The notes under the pieces: model-generated
The model's input: only the letters and a program-made list of their open reading frames with translations
The model's database searches: none
What the model was told of the DNA's origin: nothing
Translations under genes and position numbers: made by a program
In this document: positions 7,383-15,367 of the stretch, piece by piece
Position numbering within the stretch: the first letter of the stretch is position 1
Layout of the letters: every line of letters starts with the position of its first letter
Origin: an uncultured Bacillaceae bacterium
GTDB lineage: Bacteria > Bacillota > Bacilli > Bacillales > Cytobacillaceae
Reading direction: 5' to 3'
Assembly: GCA_937995745.1 (NCBI GenBank)
Contig: CALKIU010000058.1
Span: 1-30,430 of the forward strand
DNA: 30,430 nucleotides

Positions 7383-8678
7383 TTAAATTTCTAATAAGGC
7401 GAGTATTTTTTCTTTAACAGCCCTGTTTTCCGAAACATCTTTCAAAAAATCGAGCGGAAAATAGAGCTTGTGGTCCGTTCTTCTTTTTCCGGAAATCGCA
7501 TCGACAATTTCCGATTCCCTCGATAATTCGCGGATTTCGCCATTTTCCATTAAAAGGTATATGGGGAGGCGCTCTTCTTCCTCGCCCGGACGATAAAAAT
7601 CATACGGCAAATCGGAAGAAGAATCAACGACCAAATAGTAATCGGGATCAATCCCCGCCTTGGTAAATAATATGGCCAGTTCTGTCAATTTTTTGTATTC
7701 GCTGGCAGGGTTAAATTCGACGTATTTAAACAAATTGCGGTTGACAAAACGGCTGCAAAGGTCGCTCAAAATCGGGTCGTCTTCTTCCTGCCACATTTGA
7801 AAATAATAGAGAATGACCGCTTCATCGAGTTTCAAAAAATCGTGCAATGTCAATTGATTGTTAAAGGAAGAGTGGAAATGGACCGGTTCGTGCTTGAATT
7901 TGTATCCGTCATGATACAAGTCCTTGGCCCGGTGGAGGATTTTTGTCAAAATGACCTCGGCGCTTCTCGTCACCGGATGGAAATAAATTTGCCAGTACAT
8001 TTGATAACGGCTCATGATGTAATCTTCGACGGCATGCATGCCGCTTTTCTTGAACACGACAAAGTCTTCCCGCGGCCGCATGACGCGGAGGATCCGCTCC
8101 ATGTCAAAATGGCCGTAGCTCACGCCCGTGTAGTAAGCGTCGCGCTGCAGATAATCCATCCGGTCGGCGTCGATTTGGCTGGAAATTAAACTGACGACAA
8201 GCTTGTTTTGCGATGTTTTGCCGATCACTTCCGCCACTTCTTTCGGGAAGGCAGGATCCACCCCGCGCAGAACGGCGTTGACTTCTGTATCGCCGAGGAT
8301 TATCTGCTGGGTAAAATGTTCATGGTCGAAATCAAATACTTTTTCAAAAGAATGGGAAAACGGTCCGTGCCCCAAATCATGCAGCAAAGCCGCGCACAAA
8401 GCGAGCAAGCGGTGGTCTTTGTTCCAGTCTTCCCGGTCCCGGAACACATCATCGACGATGCGGCGGACGATTTCGTAGACGCCGAGAGAATGGTTGAAAC
8501 GGCTGTGTTCCGCCCCGTGAAACGTCAAATACGTCGTGCCGAGCTGCTTGATTCTCCGCAAACGCTGAAATTCTTTCGTATTAATGAGATCCCAAATGAC
8601 TTTGTCGCGCACATGGACATAACGGTGCACCGGGTCTTTAAATACTTTTTCTTCACTGAGTTGCTCTGACAGTCGCAT
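7383..8678 (-). CDS. ywfO: HD-domain phosphohydrolase, dNTPase-like
   Basis: A 431-residue cytosolic protein of the SAMHD1/dGTPase-like HD family. Metal-site residues are visible: His63 in RFNHSLGVYE, His100-Asp101 in LLHDLGHGPFSHSFE, and Asp170/Asp172 in SSQIDADRMDYLQRD. It is almost collinear with B. subtilis YwfO over the N-terminal half (FKDPVHRYVHVRDKVIWDLI, RRIKQLGTTYLTFHGAEHSR). The family hydrolyses dNTPs to nucleosides and triphosphate; the exact substrate here is not shown by sequence. The start has GGAAGAGGGGAAAC before ATG. ywgA follows after 45 bases. Confidence 0.93.
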   Translation of the reverse strand: MRLSEQLSEEKVFKDPVHRYVHVRDKVIWDLINTKEFQRLRRIKQLGTTYLTFHGAEHSRFNHSLGVYEIVRRIVDDVFRDREDWNKDHRLLALCAALLHDLGHGPFSHSFEKVFDFDHEHFTQQIILGDTEVNAVLRGVDPAFPKEVAEVIGKTSQNKLVVSLISSQIDADRMDYLQRDAYYTGVSYGHFDMERILRVMRPREDFVVFKKSGMHAVEDYIMSRYQMYWQIYFHPVTRSAEVILTKILHRAKDLYHDGYKFKHEPVHFHSSFNNQLTLHDFLKLDEAVILYYFQMWQEEDDPILSDLCSRFVNRNLFKYVEFNPASEYKKLTELAILFTKAGIDPDYYLVVDSSSDLPYDFYRPGEEEERLPIYLLMENGEIRELSRESEIVDAISGKRRTDHKLYFPLDFLKDVSENRAVKEKILALLEI

Positions 8679-8843
8679 GTTTCCCCTCTTCCTTTATCAT
8701 CTATCATCGGTCTTAACAAGTTCCGCTTATTTCATTATAACTTTCTTTTTCCGGCAATTCATCCCGCGGCAAAAAGCAAGTACCCGGTCTTCCCGTTTTT
8801 ATGCATAAAAAAAGGGCCGGCGGCAAAATATATTTTGCAAAAC

Positions 8844-8871
8844 AAAAAAATCACCTTATGTGAAAAGGCGA
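8844..8871 (-). terminator. Terminator of the DUF1450 gene
   Basis: On the minus strand TCGCCTT pairs with AAGGTGA (seven pairs, one G-U, loop TTCACAT region) and is followed by seven T residues. It starts directly at the DUF1450 stop codon. A second AT-rich stem GCAAAATATATTTTGC follows at 8823-8838. Confidence 0.85.
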
Positions 8872-8873
8872 TA

Positions 8874-9098
8874 TTACCGTTTCAGTTTCGCGGCTATTTT
8901 TTCAATCAATTCATCTTCGGTCATGGCGGCAAACGGCCGATTATTGACAAAAGCAAACGTTTTTTTCCGGCCGGGGCCGCAATAAGATTGGCAGCCGATT
9001 TTGATGGTCGCCTCCGGGTCCAATTTTTTTAAACGCGGAATCAACGTTTTTAAATTGACCGCCTGGCAATCGTCACAAACGCGAAACTCATTTGCCAT
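8874..9098 (-). CDS. DUF1450 family small cysteine protein
   Basis: A 74-residue protein of the DUF1450 group, thioredoxin-like in predicted fold. Cysteines are at 8 and 11 (VCDDCQ) and at 36 and 40 (GCQSYCGPGRKK). The spacing resembles thioredoxin-like ferredoxins, so Fe-S or zinc binding is possible, but this is inference; no function is established. Two in-frame ATGs exist. I chose the downstream one because GAGGTG lies seven bases before it, while the ATG at 9122 has no such site. It sits between ywfO and rsfA, and ends in its own terminator. Confidence 0.88.
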   Translation of the reverse strand: MANEFRVCDDCQAVNLKTLIPRLKKLDPEATIKIGCQSYCGPGRKKTFAFVNNRPFAAMTEDELIEKIAAKLKR

Positions 9099-9470
9099 TC
9101 TTAACACCTCTTTTTTGGCCATCGAAGTTCAAAAACTTTTGACTATAGGAAAATATTTCTTTTTCCCCTTTTTCAAGTCCGCATCTTGTCTAACGGTCAT
9201 TGTACTGCTATTTGCCCTCTATTGCAAGTGCGGCAAAACTCCTCAGGCGCCGCCTAAAACATTGAAAACCGACAGCCGGCGGCCAATTCCGCACCATCCG
9301 TCCACAAAAACCGGCCGAGGGCCTATTGTCCCCTTTTTCCAAAAAAAGGAGAACTGTAAAAAACTACTATCCTCAAAAACAATTTGTATAAAGTTACAGA
9401 AATCTGGTCATGATGATAAAAGAAGAGATCTAAAAACACTAGACAGTGAATCGCAAAGGAGATGATGATG
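9099..9470. other. Divergent intergenic region DUF1450/rsfA
   Basis: No gene is seen in these 372 bases. The rsfA-proximal third carries the sigma-F-like promoter at 9386-9415. The middle is GC-rich with short CCGGC-type inverted segments and no long tandem repeat. Confidence 0.6.
9386..9415 (+). promoter_or_regulatory. Sigma-F/sigma-G type promoter of rsfA
   Basis: GTATA (9386-9390), a 15-base spacer, then GGTCATGATG (9406-9415) fits the forespore consensus GYWTA-N15-GGnnAnAMTA at most positions. It lies about 55 bases upstream of the rsfA start. The homologous gene is prespore-specific in B. subtilis, which supports the assignment. Confidence 0.55.
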
Positions 9471-10175
9471 ATGAAGGTTCGCCAGGATGCCTGGACGGAA
9501 GAAGACGATTTGCTGCTTGCGGAAACGGTTCTCCGCCATGTGCGGGAAGGAAGCACCCAATTGAACGCTTTTGAGGAGGTCGGCGACAAGTTAAACCGGA
9601 CTTCCGCCGCTTGCGGTTTCCGCTGGAATGCGGTCGTCCGGCACCGGTATGAAAAAGCGCTCGAACTTGCCAAAAAGCAGCGCAAACAGAGGCAGCGGCT
9701 GTTGGGCAAGGAGCACGGCGGAAAGAAAAAGCTTCTCTACCAGCCGCCGATTCCGACGATGGAGGAAATCAAAGCGTTGTCTCAGCCCATCAAGTTGGAC
9801 GGAAGCACGGATATGCAAGAAACGGAAAATGCTGGCGGTACTTCTTCCACTTCCGGAAACAATGAAATCACATTGGAAATGATTATTTCCTATTTGCAAA
9901 ACTTGGGAAGTTCTATCATTCAAGCTGATATTTTAAAAAGCGAGAATGAAAGATTAAAACGGGAAAATGCCGATTTGAAGAAGAAAACGGAAGAACTGGA
10001 AAAGAAAATAAAAGAGCTGGAGGAAAACAGCTCCACCATGCAGGAAGACTACGAAACATTGGTAAAAATTATGAACCGGGCGAGAAAACTCGTATTGCTT
10101 GAAGAAGACGACGATCTGCCGAAACAGAAGTTTAAGATGGATAAAAACGGGAATTTGGAAAAGATTGCTGAATGA
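9471..10175 (+). CDS. rsfA: RsfA family prespore-specific transcription factor
   Basis: A 234-residue sporulation regulator. The N-terminal Myb/SANT-like DNA-binding domain (about 1-70) contains RQDAWTEEDDLLLAETVLRH and FEEVGDKLNRTSAACGFRWN, as in RsfA/YwfN, a regulator of sigma-F-dependent genes in the forespore. A low-complexity linker follows (about 100-135), then a long charged coiled coil (about 150-200) likely used for oligomerisation. Four ATGs occur in tandem (9462, 9465, 9468, 9471) after AAGGAG; the last was chosen because the spacing and homologous N-terminus fit best, although 9468 is nearly as good. It is preceded by a sigma-F-like promoter and followed by a terminator shared with lipL. 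Confidence 0.93.
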   Translation: MKVRQDAWTEEDDLLLAETVLRHVREGSTQLNAFEEVGDKLNRTSAACGFRWNAVVRHRYEKALELAKKQRKQRQRLLGKEHGGKKKLLYQPPIPTMEEIKALSQPIKLDGSTDMQETENAGGTSSTSGNNEITLEMIISYLQNLGSSIIQADILKSENERLKRENADLKKKTEELEKKIKELEENSSTMQEDYETLVKIMNRARKLVLLEEDDDLPKQKFKMDKNGNLEKIAE

Positions 10176-10321
10176 TATGGCGATAGATTGCCAAAAACGG
10201 ATGCCGGGTATTTCCATATAAAGATAGAATTTTTCCGCCATAAAAACAATATAATTACAATATTAATCGTTATGAAGGTTAAAATCTATGTCCTTATATC
10301 TTTTAAAAGCATCGTAAAACA

Positions 10322-10365
10322 AACCGGACTTCCCGTACCTTTTCGGGGGAAGTCCGGTTCTTTTT
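10322..10365. terminator. Bidirectional terminator between rsfA and lipL
   Basis: Perfect 13-bp stem AACCGGACTTCCC (10322-10334) with GGGAAGTCCGGTT (10347-10359), followed by CTTTTT on the plus strand and AAAAC/TTTT on the other side. It lies between the convergent ends of rsfA and lipL and can serve both. Confidence 0.9.
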
Positions 10366-10390
10366 ATTCTCTAAAGGGAGGGAAGCCCCG

Positions 10391-11236
10391 TTACACGGAG
10401 GGCAAGCCTTTTTCATTTCTGGCCGCCATCCGCGCCAAATATTTTTCGTACAGAACCTGCTCCTCTCCGGTGAGAGAACCTTGGGAAAGATGACGGCTGT
10501 TTTTCTTGAGGGCGCGGAAAAACCGGACCACCGCTTCTTCCACCGTCAGCGGACGCTCCAACAATTCGGACAGGGAGGCCATGACGGCAGGATGAATGTC
10601 GGGATATGCAAATTTTGTCACTGCGTCTTTTTTGGCCCGGGCATAAAAATCTTTCAACAGTTTCGCCCGTGCGCTGCCGCTTCCCGTCACGCACAAATAA
10701 ATTTGCACGGCGACCCCGTTTGCCAGCCGGCGCTGGGAGATGCCGGCGAATTTTTTGCCGCCGATGCTGATATCGTAACTTCCGGGACAGTAAGAGCCGG
10801 CGATTTCCCCGGCGCGGATCCGGTCCGCATCTTCGGAAAATATGTCCTTCACAAGCTGCAGCATCGCCTCGTAACCCCGGTTGATGCGGATTTTGTGGCC
10901 CGTTTCCGGAAAAACGAGCGTCAAGTTCAAGATCCCTTCGTCAAGAACGACGGCCAAGCCGCCTGAATTCCGTACGACATACTCGTAGCGGGACGCTTTC
11001 AGGCCGGCGAGACCGTCTTCGAGATACGGCAGCTTCGTGTCTTGAATGCCGAGAACGACGACCGGCCGGTGCACCCATGCCCTTGCCGTCGGGGAAGAAA
11101 GCCCGGCGCCGACGGAAGCGCAAAGAGCGTCATCGATGGCAAAGGATTGTAAAGCGCTCATGTACAGACCGGTTGAAGATTGATCAATGATCCTCCATTC
11201 CTCTTGAAACAACAGCTTCCGGGCTTCTTCCATCAC
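10391..11236 (-). CDS. lipL: Octanoyl-[GcvH]:protein N-octanoyltransferase
   Basis: Amidotransferase of lipoic acid synthesis in Firmicutes. It moves octanoyl (or lipoyl) groups from the glycine cleavage H protein to the E2 subunits of 2-oxoacid dehydrogenases through an acyl-enzyme thioester. The 281-residue product has the LplA/LipB fold signatures VVRNSGGLAVVLDEGILNLT (87-106) and GSYCPGSYDISIGGKKFAGI, which places the catalytic Cys at residue 150, as in B. subtilis LipL. The start is GTG with GGAG seven bases upstream; an ATG follows immediately, so the N-terminus could be one residue shorter. The gap to pta is 567 bases of repeats, so it probably has its own promoter. Confidence 0.95.
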   Translation of the reverse strand: MMEEARKLLFQEEWRIIDQSSTGLYMSALQSFAIDDALCASVGAGLSSPTARAWVHRPVVVLGIQDTKLPYLEDGLAGLKASRYEYVVRNSGGLAVVLDEGILNLTLVFPETGHKIRINRGYEAMLQLVKDIFSEDADRIRAGEIAGSYCPGSYDISIGGKKFAGISQRRLANGVAVQIYLCVTGSGSARAKLLKDFYARAKKDAVTKFAYPDIHPAVMASLSELLERPLTVEEAVVRFFRALKKNSRHLSQGSLTGEEQVLYEKYLARMAARNEKGLPSV

Positions 11237-11386
11237 AGTGATGCTCCTTCATTGCTGATTTTTGGGATTCCGCCGGAGCGGAACCGCGGAACCGTAAACG
11301 GCGCATTCCGGACGTGCGGCCGGCGCCGGGGCTTGAGCATCCACGCCCAGAGGCACCCGTTGGCCGCGACACCGCATCGGGCTACG

Positions 11387-11650
11387 GACTGACGCACCAG
11401 TTTGCCTGCATACAGCTTTAATCGATGTACTGACGCATCAACTGTCGCAATGCCGTATCAATCGGCACAATGGCGCTCCAGTTGACGCACTGACTGCCGC
11501 GTTGCCGAATTGCCGGACTGACGCACCAGTTTGCCGCATACCTATCAATTGACGCACTGGCGCTCCAGCGGACGCACCGCGGCGACGCACTGAGGCATCC
11601 GTTTTCCGCGACACCGTACCAGTCAACGCACCGGGCTTCAGACGACGCAA
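11387..11650. repeat. Irregular TGACGCA-rich degenerate repeat region
   Basis: GACGCA or AACGCA words recur at 11390, 11432, 11484, 11520, 11551, 11571, 11584, 11624 and 11644. The longest near-identical pair is GACTGACGCACCAGTTTGCC at about 11387 and again at about 11517. AGGCACCCGTTGGCCGCGACACCG-like sequence occurs near 11351 and 11593. Unit lengths vary from about 13 to 52, so this looks like a worn-down repeat field. No gene is supported in the whole 11237-11803 gap; a GGCGGC-ACCA-GCCGCC hairpin lies at 11672-11687. Confidence 0.65.
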
Positions 11651-11803
11651 CACCTCATTTAGCGACGGCACGGCGGCACCAGCCGCCGCAACTCCCATCA
11701 TGCGAAAAACCGCGCAAAACAACCGGCATCGCGGCAAAAAAAGCGGCATATGAATGAATCGCCAAAATTTTCCACAACATTCGAAAGGCAGGATAAAACG
11801 AAA

Positions 11804-12775
11804 TTACAGCGACTGCACGGCGGTAATAATGGCCAATTTATAAACGTCTTCTTCGCTGCAGCCTCTGGACAAATCATTGACCGGTTTGTTCAAGCCTTGC
11901 AAAATCGGCCCGATCGCTTCAAAGCCGCCGAGACGCTGGGCAATTTTATAACCGATATTTCCGGCTTCCAAACTCGGGAAAACAAACACAGTCGCATTGC
12001 CTTTGATCACGGAATCAGGCGCTTTTTTCTCGGCTACGGACGGAACGATGGCCGCATCAAATTGGAATTCTCCGTCCAGCACCAAATCGGGCGCCATTTC
12101 TTTGGCAATTTTGACAGCTTCGGCCACTTTTTCCGTTTCCGGCGATTTAGCGGAACCTTTTGTGGAAAAGCTCAACATGGCGACGCGCGGCTCAATGTCA
12201 AACATTTCCGCCGTTTTCGCACTTTCAATGGCGATTTCCGCCAAGTCTTGCGAATCGGGTGCGATATTGATGGCACAGTCGGCAAATACATACTTCAGGC
12301 CGCTTTTCACCATGATGAACACGCCGGAAGTTTTGCTGACGCCTTCTTTCGTTTTAATAATTTGCAAAGCGGGACGAACGGTGTCGGCTGTGGAATGGGC
12401 TGCGCCGCTCACCAGGCCGTGCGCTTTGTCCAAGTAAACGAGCATCGTGCCGAAATAGTTTTCATCGAGGAGAATTTGGCGGGCCTCTTCTTCAGTGGCC
12501 TTTCCTTTTCGTCTTTTCACAAAAGCGGCAACCATTTCTTCAAAGCCGTCATAATTGGCCGGGTCATAAATTTCCATGCCTTCCAAGGAAACGCCCAGCT
12601 CTTGTGCCCTTTTCTCAATTTCTTCTTTTTTGCCGAGCACAACCGGCGTCAAGACTTCTTCCCGGGCCAGTCTCCCGGCCGCCCTGAGAATGCGTTCATC
12701 CAAGCCTTCAGGAAAAACAATTTTTCTGTTTTGTCCTCTTAATTTCTCTTTTAAATCTGTAAATAGGTCACTCAT
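11804..12775 (-). CDS. pta: Phosphate acetyltransferase
   Basis: Catalyses acetyl-CoA + phosphate to acetyl phosphate + CoA, the entry to acetate overflow metabolism and, during anaerobic growth, ATP formation with acetate kinase. The 323 residues equal the length of the short, single-domain Bacillus Pta and are highly similar throughout: FPEGLDERIL near the N-terminus, GTMLVYLDKAHGLVSGAAHS, TADTVRPALQIIKT, MLSFSTKGSAKSPETEKV, and FVFPSLEAGNIGYKIAQRLG. AGGAGG lies 12 bases before the ATG, a rather long spacing, and a five-codon open frame starting within that gap overlaps the start. ackA is not in the window. Confidence 0.97.
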   Translation of the reverse strand: MSDLFTDLKEKLRGQNRKIVFPEGLDERILRAAGRLAREEVLTPVVLGKKEEIEKRAQELGVSLEGMEIYDPANYDGFEEMVAAFVKRRKGKATEEEARQILLDENYFGTMLVYLDKAHGLVSGAAHSTADTVRPALQIIKTKEGVSKTSGVFIMVKSGLKYVFADCAINIAPDSQDLAEIAIESAKTAEMFDIEPRVAMLSFSTKGSAKSPETEKVAEAVKIAKEMAPDLVLDGEFQFDAAIVPSVAEKKAPDSVIKGNATVFVFPSLEAGNIGYKIAQRLGGFEAIGPILQGLNKPVNDLSRGCSEEDVYKLAIITAVQSL

Positions 12776-13150
12776 CGTTACTCATTTCCTCCTTTTTGCC
12801 TCTTTTTTTAGGATACTCTACTTGGACAAAATTTCAAGTCCTTCTTGAAAAAATTTTAATATTTTTAAATTATTATAATTATCAAAAAATTAAAAACTAA
12901 TATTTCTACAATAATCTTTGCCAACAACCCGCAACTGTTCCCCACCAACCCGCAGCCAACACAAAAAACAAAAAGATGATGCCGCTGGATTTATCTTGAA
13001 CGGAAAAAGCCTATTTCATTCGTTTCCGGGGCAAACTGTGATATAGTATTCATATAAATCGAAACAATCCGGCAACTGGAAAATGAAAGGAAACTCTCCA
13101 ACCAACTCTTTCATTTTGCCAAAAGCCGGAAAATACAGGGGTGGGATATA
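12776..13150. other. Divergent intergenic region pta/hemQ
   Basis: Gene-free, with an AT-rich core (about 12840-12910) consisting of runs of A and T and an otherwise plain sequence. It must hold the pta promoter on the minus strand; TTGAAA then TATCCT at 16 bases (near 12815-12845) is a weak candidate. The hemQ promoter is described separately. Confidence 0.5.
13019..13047 (+). promoter_or_regulatory. Extended -10 promoter of hemQ
   Basis: TGATATAGT (13039-13047) contains an extended -10 (TGn before TATAGT). TTCGTT at 13019-13024 is 17 bases upstream and matches the -35 consensus only weakly. The leader to the hemQ GTG would be about 97 bases. Confidence 0.45.
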
Positions 13151-13900
13151 GTGAGCGAAGCAGTAAGAACACTTGACGGCTGGTATTGCCTTCACGACTT
13201 CCGGACAATCGACTGGGCTCTCTGGAAAAGCGCCTCGCAAGAAGAAAGAGAGGCGGCCATCGAAGAATTTTTGGGCCTGCTGAAAGAATGGGAAAAAACG
13301 CAGGAAGAAAAAAACGGCAGCCACGCCTTGTACGCGGTGGTCGGCCAGAAAGCCGATTTCATGATGATGATTCTGCGCCCGACAATGGAAGAAATCAATG
13401 AAGTGGAAACAGCTTTTAATAAATCGAAACTGGCGGAATTTACGATCCCTTCGTATTCCTACGTATCCGTGGTCGAACTGAGCAATTATTTGTCATCGGA
13501 AGAAGATCCGTATCAAGACCCGGCCATTCGCGCCAGACTTTATCCGATTTTGCCGAAGACAAAACATATTTGCTTCTACCCGATGAACAAAAAACGGGAA
13601 GGCAATGACAACTGGTACATGCTGCCGATGGAACAACGCCGCAAACTGATGAGCCAGCATGGAATGACCGGCCGCAAATACGCGGACACCGTCCGGCAAA
13701 TCGTGACGGGCTCTGTCGGCTTTGATGACTATGAATGGGGCGTCACCCTCTTTTCCGACGACGTCCTCCAATTCAAAAAACTTGTTTACGAGATGCGCTT
13801 CGATGAAGTGAGCGCCCGTTACGGCGAATTCGGACCGTTCTTCGTCGGAAATCTCCTTGACGAAGACCGCCTCCGCACCTTCCTCGCCGTCAACAATTAA
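13151..13900 (+). CDS. hemQ: Coproheme decarboxylase (HemQ)
   Basis: Last enzyme of the coproporphyrin-dependent haem pathway of Gram-positive bacteria. It decarboxylates coproheme III twice, using peroxide, to give haem b. The 249-residue chlorite-dismutase-family protein has the catalytic tyrosine Tyr143 in CFYPMNKKRE and the proximal haem ligand His170 in MSQHGMTGRKY, each two residues earlier than in the Geobacillus enzyme as I recall its numbering. The start is GTG, preceded by GGGGTGGG; the N-terminus VRTLDGWYCLHDFRTIDW is that of the family. A strong terminator follows. It matches B. subtilis ywfI, next to pta as here. Confidence 0.96.
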   Translation: MSEAVRTLDGWYCLHDFRTIDWALWKSASQEEREAAIEEFLGLLKEWEKTQEEKNGSHALYAVVGQKADFMMMILRPTMEEINEVETAFNKSKLAEFTIPSYSYVSVVELSNYLSSEEDPYQDPAIRARLYPILPKTKHICFYPMNKKREGNDNWYMLPMEQRRKLMSQHGMTGRKYADTVRQIVTGSVGFDDYEWGVTLFSDDVLQFKKLVYEMRFDEVSARYGEFGPFFVGNLLDEDRLRTFLAVNN

Positions 13901-13919
13901 CAAAAACGGCGCGCAAAAT

Positions 13920-13961
13920 GCCGTCTTTAAGCAGCCCTGCCGCTTAAAGGCGGCTTTTTTT
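13920..13961 (+). terminator. Intrinsic terminator of hemQ
   Basis: A 13-bp stem (13920-13932 with 13942-13954, one G-U pair), loop AGCCCTGCC, then seven T residues. It is a textbook intrinsic terminator 20 bases after the hemQ stop. Confidence 0.92.
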
Positions 13962-14026
13962 CTCCGGAAAAACATGTTCCATCCGCGGCAGGCCGGGCCC
14001 GCGAAAATTTTGGGCACGGAAAAAAA

Positions 14027-14057
14027 GTCATAAAGTCCGCCCCTCCCTCATATTAAT
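14027..14057 (+). promoter_or_regulatory. Sigma-E type promoter of gerQ
   Basis: GTCATAAA (14027-14034) and CATATTAA (14049-14056) are separated by 14 bases, matching the mother-cell sigma-E consensus GKCATATT-N14-CATACAMT at six and five of eight positions. B. subtilis gerQ is sigma-E dependent, which supports this reading. The start codon is about 45 bases downstream of the predicted start site. Confidence 0.55.
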
Positions 14058-14107
14058 TTGATGGCAACATGAATGAGTCCTGCCATTTTCATTCGGGAGG
14101 GAAAAAT

Positions 14108-14593
14108 ATGACATATCAACCATCCGGCACCGGATATCCAAACGCATACGGAAAACAGCCGTATTTCGGAACAGGGGCCCCGGCAGGCTATGTACCCCCC
14201 TACAGCACACAGCCGCCGGTTTCGCCGTACGCACCGCCGCCAACAGGAGCATTTGCACCGGGGACAGGAACAGTGCCCTCCGGCCCGCAAATCCCGGGCA
14301 TGCTGCCGCTTGAGCAATCATATATAGAAAACATCTTCCGTTTGAACAGAGGGAAACTTGCTCACGTGTATGCCCTTTTCGATACCGGCACTGAAACGTC
14401 CATGTTCAAGGAATTTACCGGCATTATCGAAGCCGCCGGAAGAGACCACCTCATTTTGAGCGAACCGGAAACGGGACGGCGCGTCCTCCTGCCGATGGTC
14501 TACTTCGGATACGCCACCTTTGATGAAGAACTGGAATACACGTATCCGTTCGCCGGCCAAATGCAAGGAGTCGCCACCTACAGCCCGAGATAA
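14108..14593 (+). CDS. gerQ: Spore coat protein GerQ
   Basis: Spore coat protein required for the function of the cortex lytic enzyme CwlJ during germination, and cross-linked by transglutaminase in B. subtilis. The 161-residue product has a Pro/Gly/Tyr/Ala-rich N-terminal half (repeated PYST, PPVSPYAPPP, PGTG patches) and a conserved globular C-terminal half, LPLEQSYIENIFRLNRGKLA to FAGQMQGVATYSPR. An in-frame ATG at 14069 exists, but GGGAGG lies seven to eight bases before 14108 and the predicted sigma-E promoter lies just before 14069, so the shorter form is preferred. cwlJ is not adjacent here. A terminator follows at 14673. Confidence 0.94.
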   Translation: MTYQPSGTGYPNAYGKQPYFGTGAPAGYVPPYSTQPPVSPYAPPPTGAFAPGTGTVPSGPQIPGMLPLEQSYIENIFRLNRGKLAHVYALFDTGTETSMFKEFTGIIEAAGRDHLILSEPETGRRVLLPMVYFGYATFDEELEYTYPFAGQMQGVATYSPR

Positions 14594-14964
14594 CCGCAAA
14601 AATGGGGGAACAACAAGTGCCTGTCCACTGCGGGAGGTGAAACGGCCTCAAACAAATTTCAAGAAACGAAAAAAGGCTGTCGCCGGCGGACGCTCCGCCC
14701 GGAAGACAGCCTTCCTCTTTATTCCGCTGCAGCACCCCCAAGCCCCGGCCTGTTTTCTTTTTTGGAAAAACCGGCCAGATCCCCGGGGTGCGGCAGTCTG
14801 AACTTTTCCGGGCCGATAAGCCCGGGGAAACCGCCTCCCGGAGCCCCGCCTGACCGCGGCTTCACTGGCCCGGCGCCTTTCCACGAGTGCGGCTTCACTA
14901 ATCCATCACCTTTCTTTGTGCCTCTTCACTGATCTGCGCCCCAACTGACCGAATATTCATTAAA
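14594..14964. other. Convergent intergenic region gerQ/ywdK
   Basis: Contains the gerQ terminator and otherwise GC-rich sequence with short CCCGGGG/CCGGGC palindromes near 14775-14840. The stretch near 14870-14940 has three loose TTCACTG(A/G) words. No gene is supported. Confidence 0.5.
14673..14720 (+). terminator. Intrinsic terminator after gerQ
   Basis: AAGGCTGTC (14673-14681) pairs with GACAGCCTT (14705-14713). Inside, GGCGGA (14685-14690) pairs with TCCGCC (14694-14699) around a CGC loop. CCTCTTTA follows. It is 80 bases after the gerQ stop codon. Confidence 0.8.
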
Positions 14965-15336
14965 TTACAGCGCCTTTGCGGCAAACAAAATCAACAGCGC
15001 CCAGGCGATGAGAAAAGAAACGCCGCCGAACGGAGTGATCATCCCCAACGGAGACCATTTTGTCAAAGACAAAATGTACAAACTTCCGGAAAAGAGAATG
15101 ATGCCAAGAAGCATGATCCAGCCCGACCACGACAACAGCGCGCTGGCCGGATATTTGCCCATCAAGACACCGATGATCAACAATCCGACGGCATGGAGCA
15201 TTTGATACGTAACCGCCTTTTGCCACGTAATCATATAGCGCGGCTCCACTTTCCCGTCCAGCACATGGGCGCCGAACGCCCCCAGCGCCACCGACAACAA
15301 AGCATTTAACGCTCCCAAAATGATAAATGCCTTCAT
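14965..15336 (-). CDS. ywdK: DUF423 family membrane protein
   Basis: A 123-residue integral membrane protein with four predicted transmembrane helices. The N-terminal signature MKAFIILGALNALLSVALGA continues into FGAHVLDGK, typical of DUF423 and B. subtilis YwdK. No catalytic motif is known and the function is unknown. Two ATGs six bases apart exist. The second was chosen because AAAAGGGG lies about nine bases before it, whereas the first is only three to four bases away. It follows ywdI closely and probably shares a transcript with ung, the 57-residue gene and ywdI. Confidence 0.92.
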   Translation of the reverse strand: MKAFIILGALNALLSVALGAFGAHVLDGKVEPRYMITWQKAVTYQMLHAVGLLIIGVLMGKYPASALLSWSGWIMLLGIILFSGSLYILSLTKWSPLGMITPFGGVSFLIAWALLILFAAKAL

Positions 15337-15367
15337 GAACATATACCCCTTTTCCTAAATTTCTCCC

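Noticed and set aside
11750..12742. 330-codon plus-strand open frame opposite pta
   Set aside because: Mirror frame of pta; no ribosome binding site and no recognisable domain.
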